Below, in pieces: positions 45,477-54,989 of a DNA stretch of 64,000 nt. Position 1 is the stretch's first letter; every line of letters starts with the position of its first letter. The stretch is taken from NCBI RefSeq assembly GCF_017591425.1, contig NW_024467120.1:12428746-12492745 (forward strand), read 5' to 3'. The notes beneath the pieces were generated by a model. The model saw only the letters and a program-made list of their open reading frames with translations, had not been told where the DNA came from and ran no database searches. The stretch comes from Ochotona curzoniae (lineage: Eukaryota > Chordata > Mammalia > Lagomorpha > Ochotonidae). Position numbers and translations under genes: made by a program.

Positions 45477-45740
45477 GAGTTCTTGCCCTATGAGAAATTT
45501 TACTTATGCCCCTGCAAAATTTTTAAACTTGCCTCTGGATTTCTGGGGTCCCTCAGATTGTCCCTCGTGCCCCAGGATGGGGAGAAGGTCTGGGGATGAA
45601 ATTAATTATGCCTTCCAGAGTTCCGGGGTCCCTCAGATTGTCCCTTATGCCCTGGGACAGGGAGAGGGTCTGGGGATGAAACCAATTAAGCCCATGCAAA
45701 ATTTTTAAGTTCTAAACCTTCGTAGGTCCAGAGATCCCTC
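45360..45740 (-). repeat. Leader of provirus A with two 80-bp repeats
   Basis: Units start near 45545 and 45625 (plus strand 'GGGGTCCCTCAGATTGTCCC...GGTCTGGGGATGAA'). Each unit resembles the U5-to-leader junction of the provirus itself but without the LTR end and primer-binding site. A partial further unit is split by the nested LTR. Confidence 0.75.
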
Positions 45741-45742
45741 AG
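45737..45742. other. Target-site duplication of nested LTR B
   Basis: CCTCAG, repeated exactly at 47031-47036. Joining the outer flanks gives back a leader phrase seen intact in the 80-bp repeats ('CCCTCAGATTGTCCC'). Confidence 0.92.
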
Positions 45743-47030
45743 TGCCGGGGACCAGCTCCAGCTGACTGAGAGCTTGCAAAGATGCGTGGATCGGCGAGAT
45801 GGTAGGAAGAGATAAGACATGGACCACTATGGCTTGATGCTCATAATGGACAACTCAGCAAAGTTGCCTTCTTTATTTATACAGAAATCTTCACAAGCTT
45901 TTGCACAACATTCAATTGTTTCATTTTTCATTACATCGTGGTTATGAAAATGCAAGAAGCAATCCTAAAAAATATTTTTCTATTTCAAAGAAAACATTCT
46001 TAACCAACCATTACTCATTGAAATCTGCAATCACCTGGCTGAAGCCAGGAACTCCACGGTTGGCAGCGCATGCAGTTACATAGTGACAAGTAGTTTACTT
46101 ATACTCAAAATCTATTTTTACTAAACACAAACTAATATTGATTAAAATATTAAGAATACAGAATTAAAAGATCATAAATGAAAGGATTTTATAAACGCAT
46201 ATAACATAGATTCTTTGCTAAATCTTATAATCAAATCATGCATTAATTACGGTCACCTTCACCTAGTGCTGATTCAATTGTTTTTTATTCTTTTGTTAAA
46301 GTGCAGTGAAAGGGATCAAGGCAGCTCAGCCAATCTACAAACAGAGGGCCTTTACAAGAAACTTTCTTTCATCTATATAAACTGTTTTCTTTCCCTAAAT
46401 ATAAGTGCCAATATAAGATAAAGATTTTAAACCATTTTGAGGGGGTTCACATTTATTTCCTTATAAAAGATGCCCCATATACTTTTGCTTCCCGTGGTAA
46501 GAAACTAAAATGCGTCATGTCATGTGTTGTAACAGTTCGAGGTGCATGGCAAACAAACTCTTTGTACCTCCATGATTGCCATCTGTTGCAAGATATTATT
46601 AAGCCATTTCTTAAGGAAAACATTACTTATACTAGGGTAAACTTCAGGACAAAAGTGGGCACATAACAGGATATTTGAAAATATAGTGGGCGGCTCAATT
46701 GTACTATTGTATACTTTTAGCTGTGTATCATAGCCTTACGTTACTATAGGTGTTTTTATCATAACATGATTGATCAATTTGAGGTGTCATACCAGTTACA
46801 GGAATCACTTCACATTAGCAGAAAAACAACAATAACACCCTCAGAAGAATTCTATGAAACATCAGAGAGGTGATTGAGTTCCATACAATGGGGTGAGGCA
46901 GCAATGAGGTGACCAGAGACATTCTGCCGGGCCTTGCCTCGCAGCTAGAAACTCCTCGAAGCCTTGCTAACTGAGGAGCGGTGCTCATTACACACCCATG
47001 CCATCTGACCCAACTGCATGGCTCCCCACA
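45743..47030 (-). mobile_element. Solo LTR B (1288 bp) nested in provirus A
   Basis: On the minus strand it runs TGTGGGGAGCC...GGTCCCCGGCA, with inverted ends and TG/CA termini. The 3' third has 'CTGTATAAATAAAG' (near 45870-45884), a combined TATA-like and AATAAA signal followed by about 130 bases of R/U5. The 6-bp CCTCAG duplication indicates a class II integrase. Its length is like the long LTRs of mouse mammary tumour virus-type viruses, but I find no recognisable accessory reading frame. The sequence is unlike the LTR of provirus A, so it is a different family. An internal TG start at 46080 ('TGTAACTGCATGCGC') could mark a shorter LTR, but no duplication supports that. Confidence 0.82.
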
Positions 47031-47036
47031 CCTCAG
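47031..47036. other. Target-site duplication of nested LTR B (other side)
   Basis: CCTCAG, partner of 45737-45742. Confidence 0.92.
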
Positions 47037-47053
47037 ATTGTCCCTCGTACCAT

Positions 47054-47071
47054 ACCCCACGTAGGGCGCCA
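47054..47071 (-). other. Primer-binding site of provirus A (tRNA-Lys1,2 type)
   Basis: The minus strand reads TGGCGCCCTACGTGGGGT, two bases after the LTR. The complement of the 3' end of tRNA-Lys1,2 is TGGCGCCCAACGTGGGGC, so 16 of 18 bases match. This primer is typical of several betaretroviruses. Confidence 0.9.
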
Positions 47072-47073
47072 TA

Positions 47074-47303
47074 TGCTCTGACCAGCAGAGACAGTAACGT
47101 GGACACGAACAGGATCTGGGGATGAAGCACTGACTGCAGACCAGTGATGGTGGAAGTCTCTCTTTATTGCCCTTTTACTTCTCCTTATATACTCTCACCC
47201 CCCCATCCTCATTTAGCAGGATATTGGATACAGATGAGTCCAATTAGTCATTTCTGTTCCTGCCCAGGCTAACGAGCACTAATCAATTCCTTAGTCCACA
47301 ACA
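47074..47303 (-). repeat. 5' LTR of provirus A
   Basis: 230 bp, TGTTGTGG...GAGCA on the minus strand. It has 'GTATATAAGG' (TATA, near 47196) and AATAAAG (near 47163), closely spaced as in compact betaretrovirus LTRs. No promoter activity can be judged. Confidence 0.93.
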
Positions 47304-47309
47304 GGCTAC
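47304..47309. other. Target-site duplication of provirus A (5' LTR side)
   Basis: GGCTAC, partner of 43010-43015. Confidence 0.95.
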
Positions 47310-47908
47310 AAGGACGCACTGTTCTCGGATGGTGAGGCCAGAGACAGCAGAAAAGGAGAATTTCAGGGCATTTCGGAGAGGACAGTGGTGGTGAGTGGAC
47401 CCATGTGCCTACACGGGGGCCCTCCCTGGGGGCTGAGACCAGGACCCTCCCCATTTATTTCCCGGCTCACACTTTGCTTAGGAGTCTCTGCTGGACTCTC
47501 CTCATATCATCACTTCTCGTTAAATCCAGGGAAAGATACATTAGAAAGTGACTCGGTCACTATTGCACGCACAGGTCAACTCTGAAGGGTTGGCTTCATT
47601 ATTCCCACGGAGCCAGCGGGCACGGTGCTGTCTTCAGAGAGACCAGAGCAAATCAACACCACCTTTCTGTTTTGTTTGTGTTGATCCACAAGGGACTGTG
47701 GATGGACCCTGCCCAAAGGGCGTACCCGGGAGAAAGGGGACAGCGATCAGTACCTCCAGCCCTGACAGTCTGGATGGAGATGGAGCGTCTCAGGCAGGAA
47801 GACCCGAGCACCGTCGGCCACGAAGGGAGCGCGGAGGCGGCGGAGGAGCGGCTCGGCCCCTTGGAAGGACCCCGGCCCCGCGGGGTTCTGGACAGCGAGG
47901 TCTCACTG

Positions 47909-47916
47909 TGACGTCA
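47909..47916. promoter_or_regulatory. CRE palindrome (TGACGTCA), copy 1
   Basis: A perfect CREB/ATF consensus octamer in the CpG-rich core, preserved at 62365-62372. Confidence 0.6.
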
Positions 47917-47948
47917 CCGCTGCGGCCGCGCCTGGAGCGCCCTGGCCA

Positions 47949-47965
47949 CAGCGCCCTCTGGCGGC
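47949..47965 (-). promoter_or_regulatory. CTCF-like site, copy 1
   Basis: The minus strand reads GCCGCCAGAGGGCGCTG, close to the CTCF core CCACCAGGGGGCGCTA. Preserved at 62405-62421. Confidence 0.6.
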
Positions 47966-48282
47966 GCTGCGAGAAGCGGCGGTGGGCACTAGGGTGCTGC
48001 TGCTGGATGGGTGTACAAAGGGATGGGAGCCCCATTTCAGAATCTGGGGATCATTCAGGGAGAAGGAAACCCACAAGAAAACGCTGGGGTTCTGCAAGTG
48101 GGGGCTGATTGATTAATAAAAAGGATGTGTAAGTTACATGGATCATCTGTTGATAGCAAGAAATGCACGATGGCAAAAAGTTCATCTGTTGGTATTTCAA
48201 TTGACTGACAAGGACAGAAGACATGACCCATGTGGCTAATGTGAAACTGCACTTAAATCTTACATCGTTTAACTATCTTTGA

Positions 48283-48610
48283 TAATTTATCTTTAGTAGC
48301 TACTCTTAATGACTGCTGTATTTTAAGACAGTAACATTCTGATTTCTCTGGAATCTGCCACTCCAGAGCACATAATTTTATCAACTTTGACAATAAGGAG
48401 TGGATTAAAAAAACTGCTGCTTTTTGTCAATGACAACTGATTCTCATTTTCCTTCAGAAGGATTTATTTATTTATGGCGCTATATTTGTTGAACCAACTG
48501 GAAAGACTAGCAATAATTACATCATTCGGATCAGGTTTTGTTATAGCAGTTTATGAAGACTTTAGTTTTCTCAACTTTTAGGAAAGTATTTTAAAAGTTC
48601 ATGGTTTGGG
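48283..48610. other. Intergenic, unclassified
   Basis: No gene; AT-rich. Homology to the second module copy has ended. Confidence 0.35.
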
Positions 48611-49225
48611 ATGTTCGTGAGTGGGCCACTATATCTGCTAGTGCATGTGAGAACTGGCTCTGGCACCATGGAACTGGGGCTGGGGACTAACCTGGTACGG
48701 GTTCTGGAATAATGCCCTGATCATGCCACCACACTCACAGGGTATAGGACAGGTGGCTGTCCTGACCAGTCTGTAGCACCTCCCGAGGAGCGTGAGGAGC
48801 TGGGGGCAGGCTGGGGACAGTGACCTGGTCAGCAGTGGGCCCCATGAATTGCATGACTGCCTAGACCAACAGGATCTCTACCTCAGAGAACAGCCCATGG
48901 ATGTGTGGTCTGACCACAGAGCACATGGTGTAAGATGAGGCCACCCCCACTGCTGACTCCAGAGGGAGGATGAAGAGCATAGCCAGATGCACATGAAAGA
49001 CAAGTTCATGAAATCCTCCAATCCAACAGAAGACCTCAAGTACCTCTTCAAAGAGTGGAAAGAAAAGGGACACAACATTTGAAGTCAAGTTCTGCAGAAA
49101 GCACCTAGGCCTTTGGACATTGTAAAGCCGACATGGACAGCCAGTCAATAGGTCCTAGAACTTACACAGAAAGAGCGAGGAAAAGCACGTGGGAGGACAG
49201 TTGGATTATGTCACTTCCTTTTTTT
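48611..49225. repeat. GC-rich dispersed repeat fragment and unclassified tail
   Basis: 48620-48800 has the same G-rich phrases as 40906-43009 ('GGAACTGGGGCTGGGGACTAACCTGG'). 48860-49200 is unclassified; overlapping frames there have no known domain. Confidence 0.45.
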
Positions 49226-49231
49226 TTTCTT

Positions 49232-49496
49232 TTAAAGTTTATTCATTTTATTTAAAGGAAGAGATATATACACACACGCACACAGAGAAACTCTTCCATT
49301 TGTTGGTTCATTCCCCAAAGGTCTGAAGCCAGGAGCCAGGAGCTTCTTCGAGGTCTCCCTCTATTCCAGGCCATAAGCAGAAAGCTGGATGGGAAGTGGA
49401 GCAGCTGGGACACAATCTGTTGCCCATTCTGGATGCTGGTGCTTGCAGCAGCTTGCAAGTGGAAGATTAGCCTTTAGAGCTACCATGCCAGCCCCG
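49232..49496 (-). repeat. CSINE, minus, internally shortened
   Basis: Tail near 49232, (AC)n at 49269-49283, 'CCAGGCCATAAGCAGAAAGCTGGATGGG', head 'CTACCATGCCAGCCCC'. The CCCAAGTGGC...GAGC segment is missing. Confidence 0.88.
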
Positions 49497-49499
49497 ATT

Positions 49500-50140
49500 A
49501 TGTCACCTTTTATAGAACATCAAGCAACACTCCAAGGACATGTTCCTTCCCTTCCCCCTCCAAACCTCAGGTCCCTGAGGTGGCATCAAGAAACCACCTC
49601 TGTTCCCTGTCACTAACAGTCTGACAATAAGGAGTGGTACATGCCTTCCCCAACCCCCACTTGGAGCCCTTCTCCCTCACCCCTCCACTCTTTCCTGACT
49701 CCATCCCTGCCAGAGGCCCACATGGTGTGCAATCCCCATCTCCTTACCTCTGTAATGAACAGTAGGCCATTAATGATTAAGACAATCCAGTTTATTCATG
49801 AAGTCACTGCATACAGTGTTCTCGTTGACCTTGTTATTCATATCAGAAACTAGTTTAGACACTGCAAAAATCACACCTGAGCAAGACCTATGTTGAAAAA
49901 CTCGCCAATAATTTTTCTTGAAGTGTCATTGCAAAAAAGAATCAAATTGAATGGGATGCTGATATAGCACTGTTGTCAGTATCTTGTGGGAATTCAGAGC
50001 AAGGGTTGAGGATTTGTTTAAGGACTCTTCAGCTGAAAGAAGATTTTAATCGAGTATAGAAGATTTAGCAGGAGGTTTTAACGGGGTAAATGTGGGTCGA
50101 GACTTGGGATGAGTCCTCACAAAGAAAAGTTCATTATCAG
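49500..50140. other. Intergenic, unclassified
   Basis: No gene seen; the pyrimidine-rich stretch 49540-49740 is not a recognised repeat. Confidence 0.35.
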
Positions 50141-50142
50141 TT

Positions 50143-50461
50143 TTTTTAATTATTATTATTTTTTATTGGAAAGGCGGATATACAGAGAGGAGAGACAGAG
50201 AGGAAGATCTTCCATCTGATGATTCACTCCCCAAGTGAGCTCAACGGCCGATGCTATGCCGATCCGAAGCCAGGAGCCTCTTCCGGGTCTCCCACGCGGG
50301 TGCAGGGTCCCAAAGCTTTGGGCTGTCCTCGACTGCCTTCCCCGGCCACAGGCAGGGAGCTGGAAGGGAAGCGGGGCTGCCGGGATAGAATCAGCGCCCA
50401 TATGGGATCCTGGGCGTGCAAGGCGAGGATCTTAACCACTGTGCCACCGCGCCGGGCCCAG
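50143..50461 (-). repeat. Young CSINE, minus orientation
   Basis: Very close to consensus: '(ATT)n TTTATTGGAAAGGCGGATATACAGAG', 'CCCATATGGGATCCTGGGCGTGCAAGGCGAGG', 'CACCGCGCCGGGCCC'. It shares the CTATGCCGATCCGAAGCC variant with 26815-27173. Confidence 0.96.
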
Positions 50462-51030
50462 ATTTTTTTTTTTTTTTAATTAGAGACTTTCGTTCATCAA
50501 AAACGAACAGTAAATCATCCTCCAAAGAAGACAAATCTACAAAGCAGTGACGACAGATTGGGCACGTGGAAGTGTGGCCCGCACTGCAGCCTCAGTTTTG
50601 TATTAAGCACTCAGGAGAATGTGGGAAAGATTTCTTTGCTACAGTTTTATGCAGCATCTAGTACGTTTGATAGCTGTATTGGATACAGCACTGGTTTACA
50701 GAGGCTTTTGTACATTTTGAAATAATTCATGTATCCATCGTTTTTTTCACCTAAGATTTGTTTTGTCCTTGTTGATTTTTAGAATTCATGGTGTGAAGGG
50801 AAATTAGTCTAAACAGATAAATCTGTGGCATCATGTAGAAAAAAGGTGTTGGATGGACACATTGTTTCAACCCCACACATGGATGGATCTAATGTTTTAT
50901 CTTTGAAGTGTTGTACCAGTACTGGCTGGAAGTGTTAAATCTGCCTCCTCTGACCCTGACAGTTCTTTCAGTTTTTACAGAGTTGACTAAGTCGCTTTGT
51001 ACAACTTTTAAGGTTACAAACAAAATGATA
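50462..51030. other. Intergenic, unclassified
   Basis: A poly(T) follows the SINE head; no gene seen. Confidence 0.35.
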
Positions 51031-51034
51031 CTTT

Positions 51035-51364
51035 AAAAATTAGATTTATATATTTATTTTTATTTGCAAGACAGAGTTACAAAAAGAGAAGTAAGACAGA
51101 AAGAGAGATCTTCCATCTGCTGGTTCACTGCCCAAGTAGCCTCAGTGGCTGGAACTGGGCCAGGACATAGCCAGGAGGGCAGAAACTTTTTCCAGATCTC
51201 TCATGTGGTGCAAGGGTCCCAGGACTTGGGCTGTCTTCTGTTTTCCCAAGCACGTTCACTGGGAGCTGGATTAGAAGTGGAATAGCCAGGTTTCAAAATG
51301 ACGCCAATAAGGAATGTTGTCACCACAGATGGCATCTAATAAATCAGCTATGTCACACCAGCCC
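51035..51364 (-). repeat. Older CSINE, minus orientation
   Basis: 'TTTATTTGCAAGACAGAGTTACAAAAAGAG' at 51060, 'CTGGAACTGGGCCAGGACATAGCCAGGAG', head 'CTATGTCACACCAGCCCCCC'. Confidence 0.82.
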
Positions 51365-51794
51365 CCCAAATTATTTTCAGTGGCCACAACCCCACCATTC
51401 TAGAGACTTTTTTTTAACCTCATGTTATAACACAATAAAGTTATGTTCTCAGACTCTATTCTCTGATAGCACCATCTTCTCTCCTACTCTTCATTTACCA
51501 AGGCTTACACAACTGATCATTTTAATGCTACTCACCGAAGAAGAATCAAGACCTTAAAGTTTGGTCATATTTCCTGTTCAAAATTGTTACATAAACTGAA
51601 GACTAATTTTACTTTCTATTTTCATTTCTTCACTTGTATAGATTTTTGCATAAGCATACTCTTTCATGACTACCTAGCAGATCAGGATATAGATTCGTGC
51701 TACCACAATGATTTATAGTCTTATCTGGGTGAGTGTTGGAAGTGTGGAAATGTGAACCAAAATGTAGGTAAATATAAAATATACACAGGATTGT

Positions 51795-52117
51795 TTTAAA
51801 AGATTTATTTTTATTGGAAAGGAAGACATTGGGAGAGGAGGAGAGACAGGAAGATCTTTCGTCCAATGATTCACTCCCCAGGTGACCTCAACAACTGGAG
51901 CTGAGATGATCCAAAGCCAGGAGCCCAGAGCTTATTCTGGGTCTCCCATGCCAGTGCAGGATTCCAATGCTTTGGGTCATCCTCGACTGCTTTCCCAGGC
52001 CACAAGCAGGGAGCTGGATGGGAAGCGGGGCAGCCAGGATTGAACCTGTGCGTATACGGGATCCCGGCGCATGCAATTCAAGGACGTTATCTGCTAGGCT
52101 ATGATTATGCCAGGCTC
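51795..52117 (-). repeat. CSINE, minus orientation
   Basis: 'AAAAGATTTATTTTTATTGGAAAGG' at 51798, 'CCCAGGCCACAAGCAGGGAGCTGGATGGG', 'ACGGGATCCCGGCGCATGCAATTCAAGG', head 'ATTATGCCAGGC'. Confidence 0.93.
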
Positions 52118-52271
52118 AATATACATAGGATTTTTAAACACTTAGTTACTTGTTGCTAACTAAAAATTATTGACTATATGTTGGAATAATATTTGCATAT
52201 TGGGTTATTAAGAGTATATTACTATTTCTATTTTTTACCAATGTCTCTTAGTTTTTTTGAATAATCAAACA

Positions 52272-52424
52272 CAGTGGTCCAAAGCTTGGGGCCATTTGTT
52301 GCTTTCTCAGACCACCAGGAGAGAACTTATTACAGGTGGAGCAGCCAGGACTCAAAGTGAGAACCATATGAGATGCCAGTGCCATAGCTAAGGATCAACT
52401 TGCTATGCCACTGCACCAGCCCCT
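52272..52424 (-). repeat. CSINE fragment, minus
   Basis: Head half only: 'TCCAAAGCTTGGGGCCATTTGTTGCTTTCTCAGACC' to 'GCCACTGCACCAGCCCC'. Confidence 0.78.
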
Positions 52425-53881
52425 GGTTAAACCTTTGTCCCTCAAATGTGGTAAAGCATTTTTTAAAGACAGTTTCAAAATACTTTTTGTCTGCCATAGC
52501 GCCAGAGCAGTGGAAGCGGTCCATGCTAAGTAACATCAAGGAACCATCTAAATCACAGATGGTGGATCAGTGGAAGGGGGTTTCAGTGAAAATGGAGATG
52601 TGAGAGTTGTTACAATCAGAATGACGAAATGGAGCCATGAAACCCTACAGGGTAAGGTCTTCATGCAGGATTGGCTGATGATGCAATTATAACAGAAGGC
52701 TCTGTCAAAAGCATAATCTTTCACATATGAAAAATAATACTTCTAGCAGGACCCCTGCCTGTTCAATCTTGTACTGATGTCACTTTGCTATCTGTCCTTG
52801 TAGTCAAAGATTGTGGTTTTAAAAGGAAAAACGTGATCTTTCTCATTTTATCTTTATAAAATTTTTCCCTTTTACCTTGCCTTTGTCATAGAATGCTTTG
52901 TTATTATTGAACACATTTGTTTTGAGAACTACATTAGATAGCAAGTCCGCATAACAAATGTAGTAATTAAAATAACACGTTAGTGAAAGGAGATACCATT
53001 TATCATCAAAGTAATAAATCTGGGAAGAAAAAAAGTCAATATTTAATGCCATTCTACATGTCCAAATGACAAAGATTCACTCATTTTAGGAAATTCCAGC
53101 ACAAACAGATATCACATGATTCTCAAAATTCACATAAATTGCACAATCCCTTTGTACTTATGAAAAAACCTAATGTGAGCCTAGTCAGATTTTGTTTCTG
53201 TAAAGGTTGAGGTAATCATGGGATTAAATATTTCATAAACGAGTGAGAAATCAGATAGCCAGTTACCTTAAAAACACTTTAATTCATCCTGATTTATACG
53301 TTTGTGTCATTATAAATATTTAAATATCACATACCCATTGCCCTAGATGTTAGCATAGTGCTTTACTGAACAGAAAAAATTGCTTTAGGTGAGGCTTAGA
53401 ATAATTATTGTCACATAAATCACATCATTTGCTTCAAATACGCATAAATACTTGGATCTCATCATAAAGATTTAGTGCACAAAATAATCGTTTGTATATC
53501 ATTATTATTTAGAATATAAACCATGGAAGCATTTCTATATGTATATTTCAGAATTTTTATGTATTAGAATTGAGAATACAGAGGCAGATAACTGAAAGTT
53601 TGTTTCATGTTTTAGATTTAAAAATGCATTAAAGTTCATGTCTATTGGCCCTTTGTTTTATACACATACTAGAAATTAAAAATTAACAATAACCATTTGG
53701 CTGTAAAGACATATGAATTAAAAAATTCTAAGATTAAAAAAAACTAAGCAGGATTGTTTCGTTGTTTCTAGCAACACAATGTCTATATGGAAGAATGCTG
53801 ACATTAATTGATATTTTAAATCTCAGAATTAACTGTAAAAATTAAGGTTAGAACACATATTTACTTGCCTCATTCACTCTA

Positions 53882-54838
53882 CTATTTTTCTGTGTCTTCC
53901 TGTCTGTCTTTTTGGTGAACTCTCATCAGCTTCTTCAGGGCATCCTTCATGTCTTTATTCCTTAATGTGTAAATGAGGGGGTTCAGACTTGGAGTGATGA
54001 TGGTGTAAAAGAGGGTGAGGAATTTGCCCTGGTCTTTGGAGGCACTGTTCCCTGGTTGCAAGTACATGTAAATAATAGTTCCATAAAAGATGGACACTAC
54101 AGTGAGATGAGAGCCACAGGTGTTCACTGCTTTTCGCTGCCCAGCTTTTGACTTCATCCTCAGCACAGTTTTGGCAATGTAACCATAGGAGATGAGAATA
54201 AGCGTCAAGGGTGTAAGGACAATGACAATACCTAAAGCAAAAACAGACATTTCAACTGCTGTTGTGTCGACACAGGCTAACTTGACCATAGCTGGTAACT
54301 CACACAGGAAATTATCGAGAAGGTTGTTTCCACATCGAGGCAAATTCAGGGTGAGTGTACATAATAATATGGAGTTGGCCAGACTAATGCTCCAAACCAT
54401 GAGGATCATCTTGACACAGAGATGTGGGTTCATGATGACAAGGTAGTGCAAGGGTTTGCAAATAGCTGTGAAACGATCATAGGACATGACAGCCAGGAGC
54501 AGGCATTCAATGCAGCCCAACCACATGCAGACATAGAGTTGAATGACACAGCCCACAAAGCTGATGGTCTTCTCAGGGCCCCACAAGTTAACCAGCATCT
54601 GAGGAACAATGCTAGTTGTGAAACACAAATCCAGAAAAGATAAATTCCTGAGGAAAAAATACATTGGTGTTTGGAGCTGGGACTCCAGGAGAGATGCAAG
54701 AATGATGGCTGTGTTACCCAGTAATGTAATTAAGTAGAAGATGGCGACAACTCCTGACAGAATCTTTTCCAAATTGGGATGATCAGAGAAGCCAAGTAGA
54801 ATGAAATTATGGAGAGAACTGTGATTTCCTTGGTGCAT
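53882..54838 (-). CDS. OR2W1-like: Olfactory receptor, OR2W1-like (copy 2)
   Basis: An intact 318-residue odorant receptor, paralogue of 2018-2977 with about 95% identity. Marks: NHSS glycosylation site, GN in TM1, LQTPMYFFL in TM2 (histidine of the usual LHTPMYFF replaced by glutamine), MSYDRFTAIC, KAVNTCGSHLTVV and PSLNPLIYTLRNKDMKDAL. The C-tail (ending QEDTEK) differs from copy 1 because no SINE inserted at its end. I start at MHQGN, where the codons match OR2W1 orthologues; an in-frame ATG 11 codons upstream (54871) lies in the splice-acceptor tract. It is expected in olfactory neuron cilia with Golf coupling. Intact motifs suggest function; ligand unknown. Confidence 0.93.
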   Translation of the reverse strand: MHQGNHSSLHNFILLGFSDHPNLEKILSGVVAIFYLITLLGNTAIILASLLESQLQTPMYFFLRNLSFLDLCFTTSIVPQMLVNLWGPEKTISFVGCVIQLYVCMWLGCIECLLLAVMSYDRFTAICKPLHYLVIMNPHLCVKMILMVWSISLANSILLCTLTLNLPRCGNNLLDNFLCELPAMVKLACVDTTAVEMSVFALGIVIVLTPLTLILISYGYIAKTVLRMKSKAGQRKAVNTCGSHLTVVSIFYGTIIYMYLQPGNSASKDQGKFLTLFYTIITPSLNPLIYTLRNKDMKDALKKLMRVHQKDRQEDTEK

Positions 54839-54841
54839 AAT

Positions 54842-54985
54842 CCTGTGATGGCTAAATATTAGAGAAGGCAAGACAGTGAGGAGGAGCAGGCAGAGAAAGT
54901 GAATGATGAAGTTAGGGAAAAAAGGGAAAAGGAAGAAAAAGAGAAAGAAGAAGTCAAAAAGAGGAGGGAGAGAAGAAGAAATAAC
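54842..54985 (-). promoter_or_regulatory. Predicted 3' splice site and polypyrimidine tract of OR copy 2
   Basis: The same arrangement as copy 1: a long pyrimidine run on the coding strand (plus-strand purines 54870-54985) and CACAG with AG at 54843-54844, five bases before ATG. The tract differs in length from copy 1. Confidence 0.65.
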
Positions 54986-54989
54986 TTGT

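Larger units (their letters stand above)
43016..47303 (-). mobile_element. Provirus A, betaretrovirus-like endogenous retrovirus, minus strand
   Basis: A complete but heavily deleted provirus: 5' LTR 47074-47303, primer-binding site 47054-47071, leader with 80-bp repeats, partial gag (44784-45476), integrase part of pol (44068-44691), a transmembrane-envelope remnant (43670-43905), polypurine tract 43275-43286 and 3' LTR 43016-43272. Capsid, protease, reverse transcriptase and most of the surface envelope are absent, and the remaining frames have stops and shifts. The LTRs differ by about 16 substitutions and two indels (roughly 7% by eye), so the insertion is old. GGCTAC flanks both ends. 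It is interrupted by a second LTR at 45743-47030. It could have moved only with helper proteins. Confidence 0.93.
47310..48282. repeat. Duplicated CpG-rich module gamma, copy 1 (partner 61795-63037)
   Basis: It begins just right of the provirus ('CACTGTTCTCGGATGGTGAGGCC') and ends at 'TTTAACTATCTTTGA'. The core 47770-48090 is very GC- and CpG-rich and only about two bases differ from 62224-62550, while the right flank (48100-48280) differs by about 5%. Plus-strand frames (47548-48108) and the equivalent 61944-62597 frame are open through the core, but they match no protein I know and are arginine/glycine/proline-rich as expected of a translated CpG island. Candidate promoter or insulator; the nature of the element is unknown. 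Confidence 0.7.

Noticed and set aside
45743..46080. A separate 338-bp LTR inside 45743-47030
   Set aside because: It has LTR-like ends (TGTAACTG...GGCA), but the 6 bases after 46080 do not repeat CCTCAG. Only the 45743-47030 span has matching target-site duplications.
43016..47303. Intact or active retrovirus
   Set aside because: Most genes are deleted, the remaining gag and integrase have stops and frameshifts, and the LTRs differ by about 7%.
48861..49148. 95-codon minus frame with two hydrophobic stretches
   Set aside because: No recognisable domain, adjacent to dispersed repeat sequence, and no start or conservation evidence.
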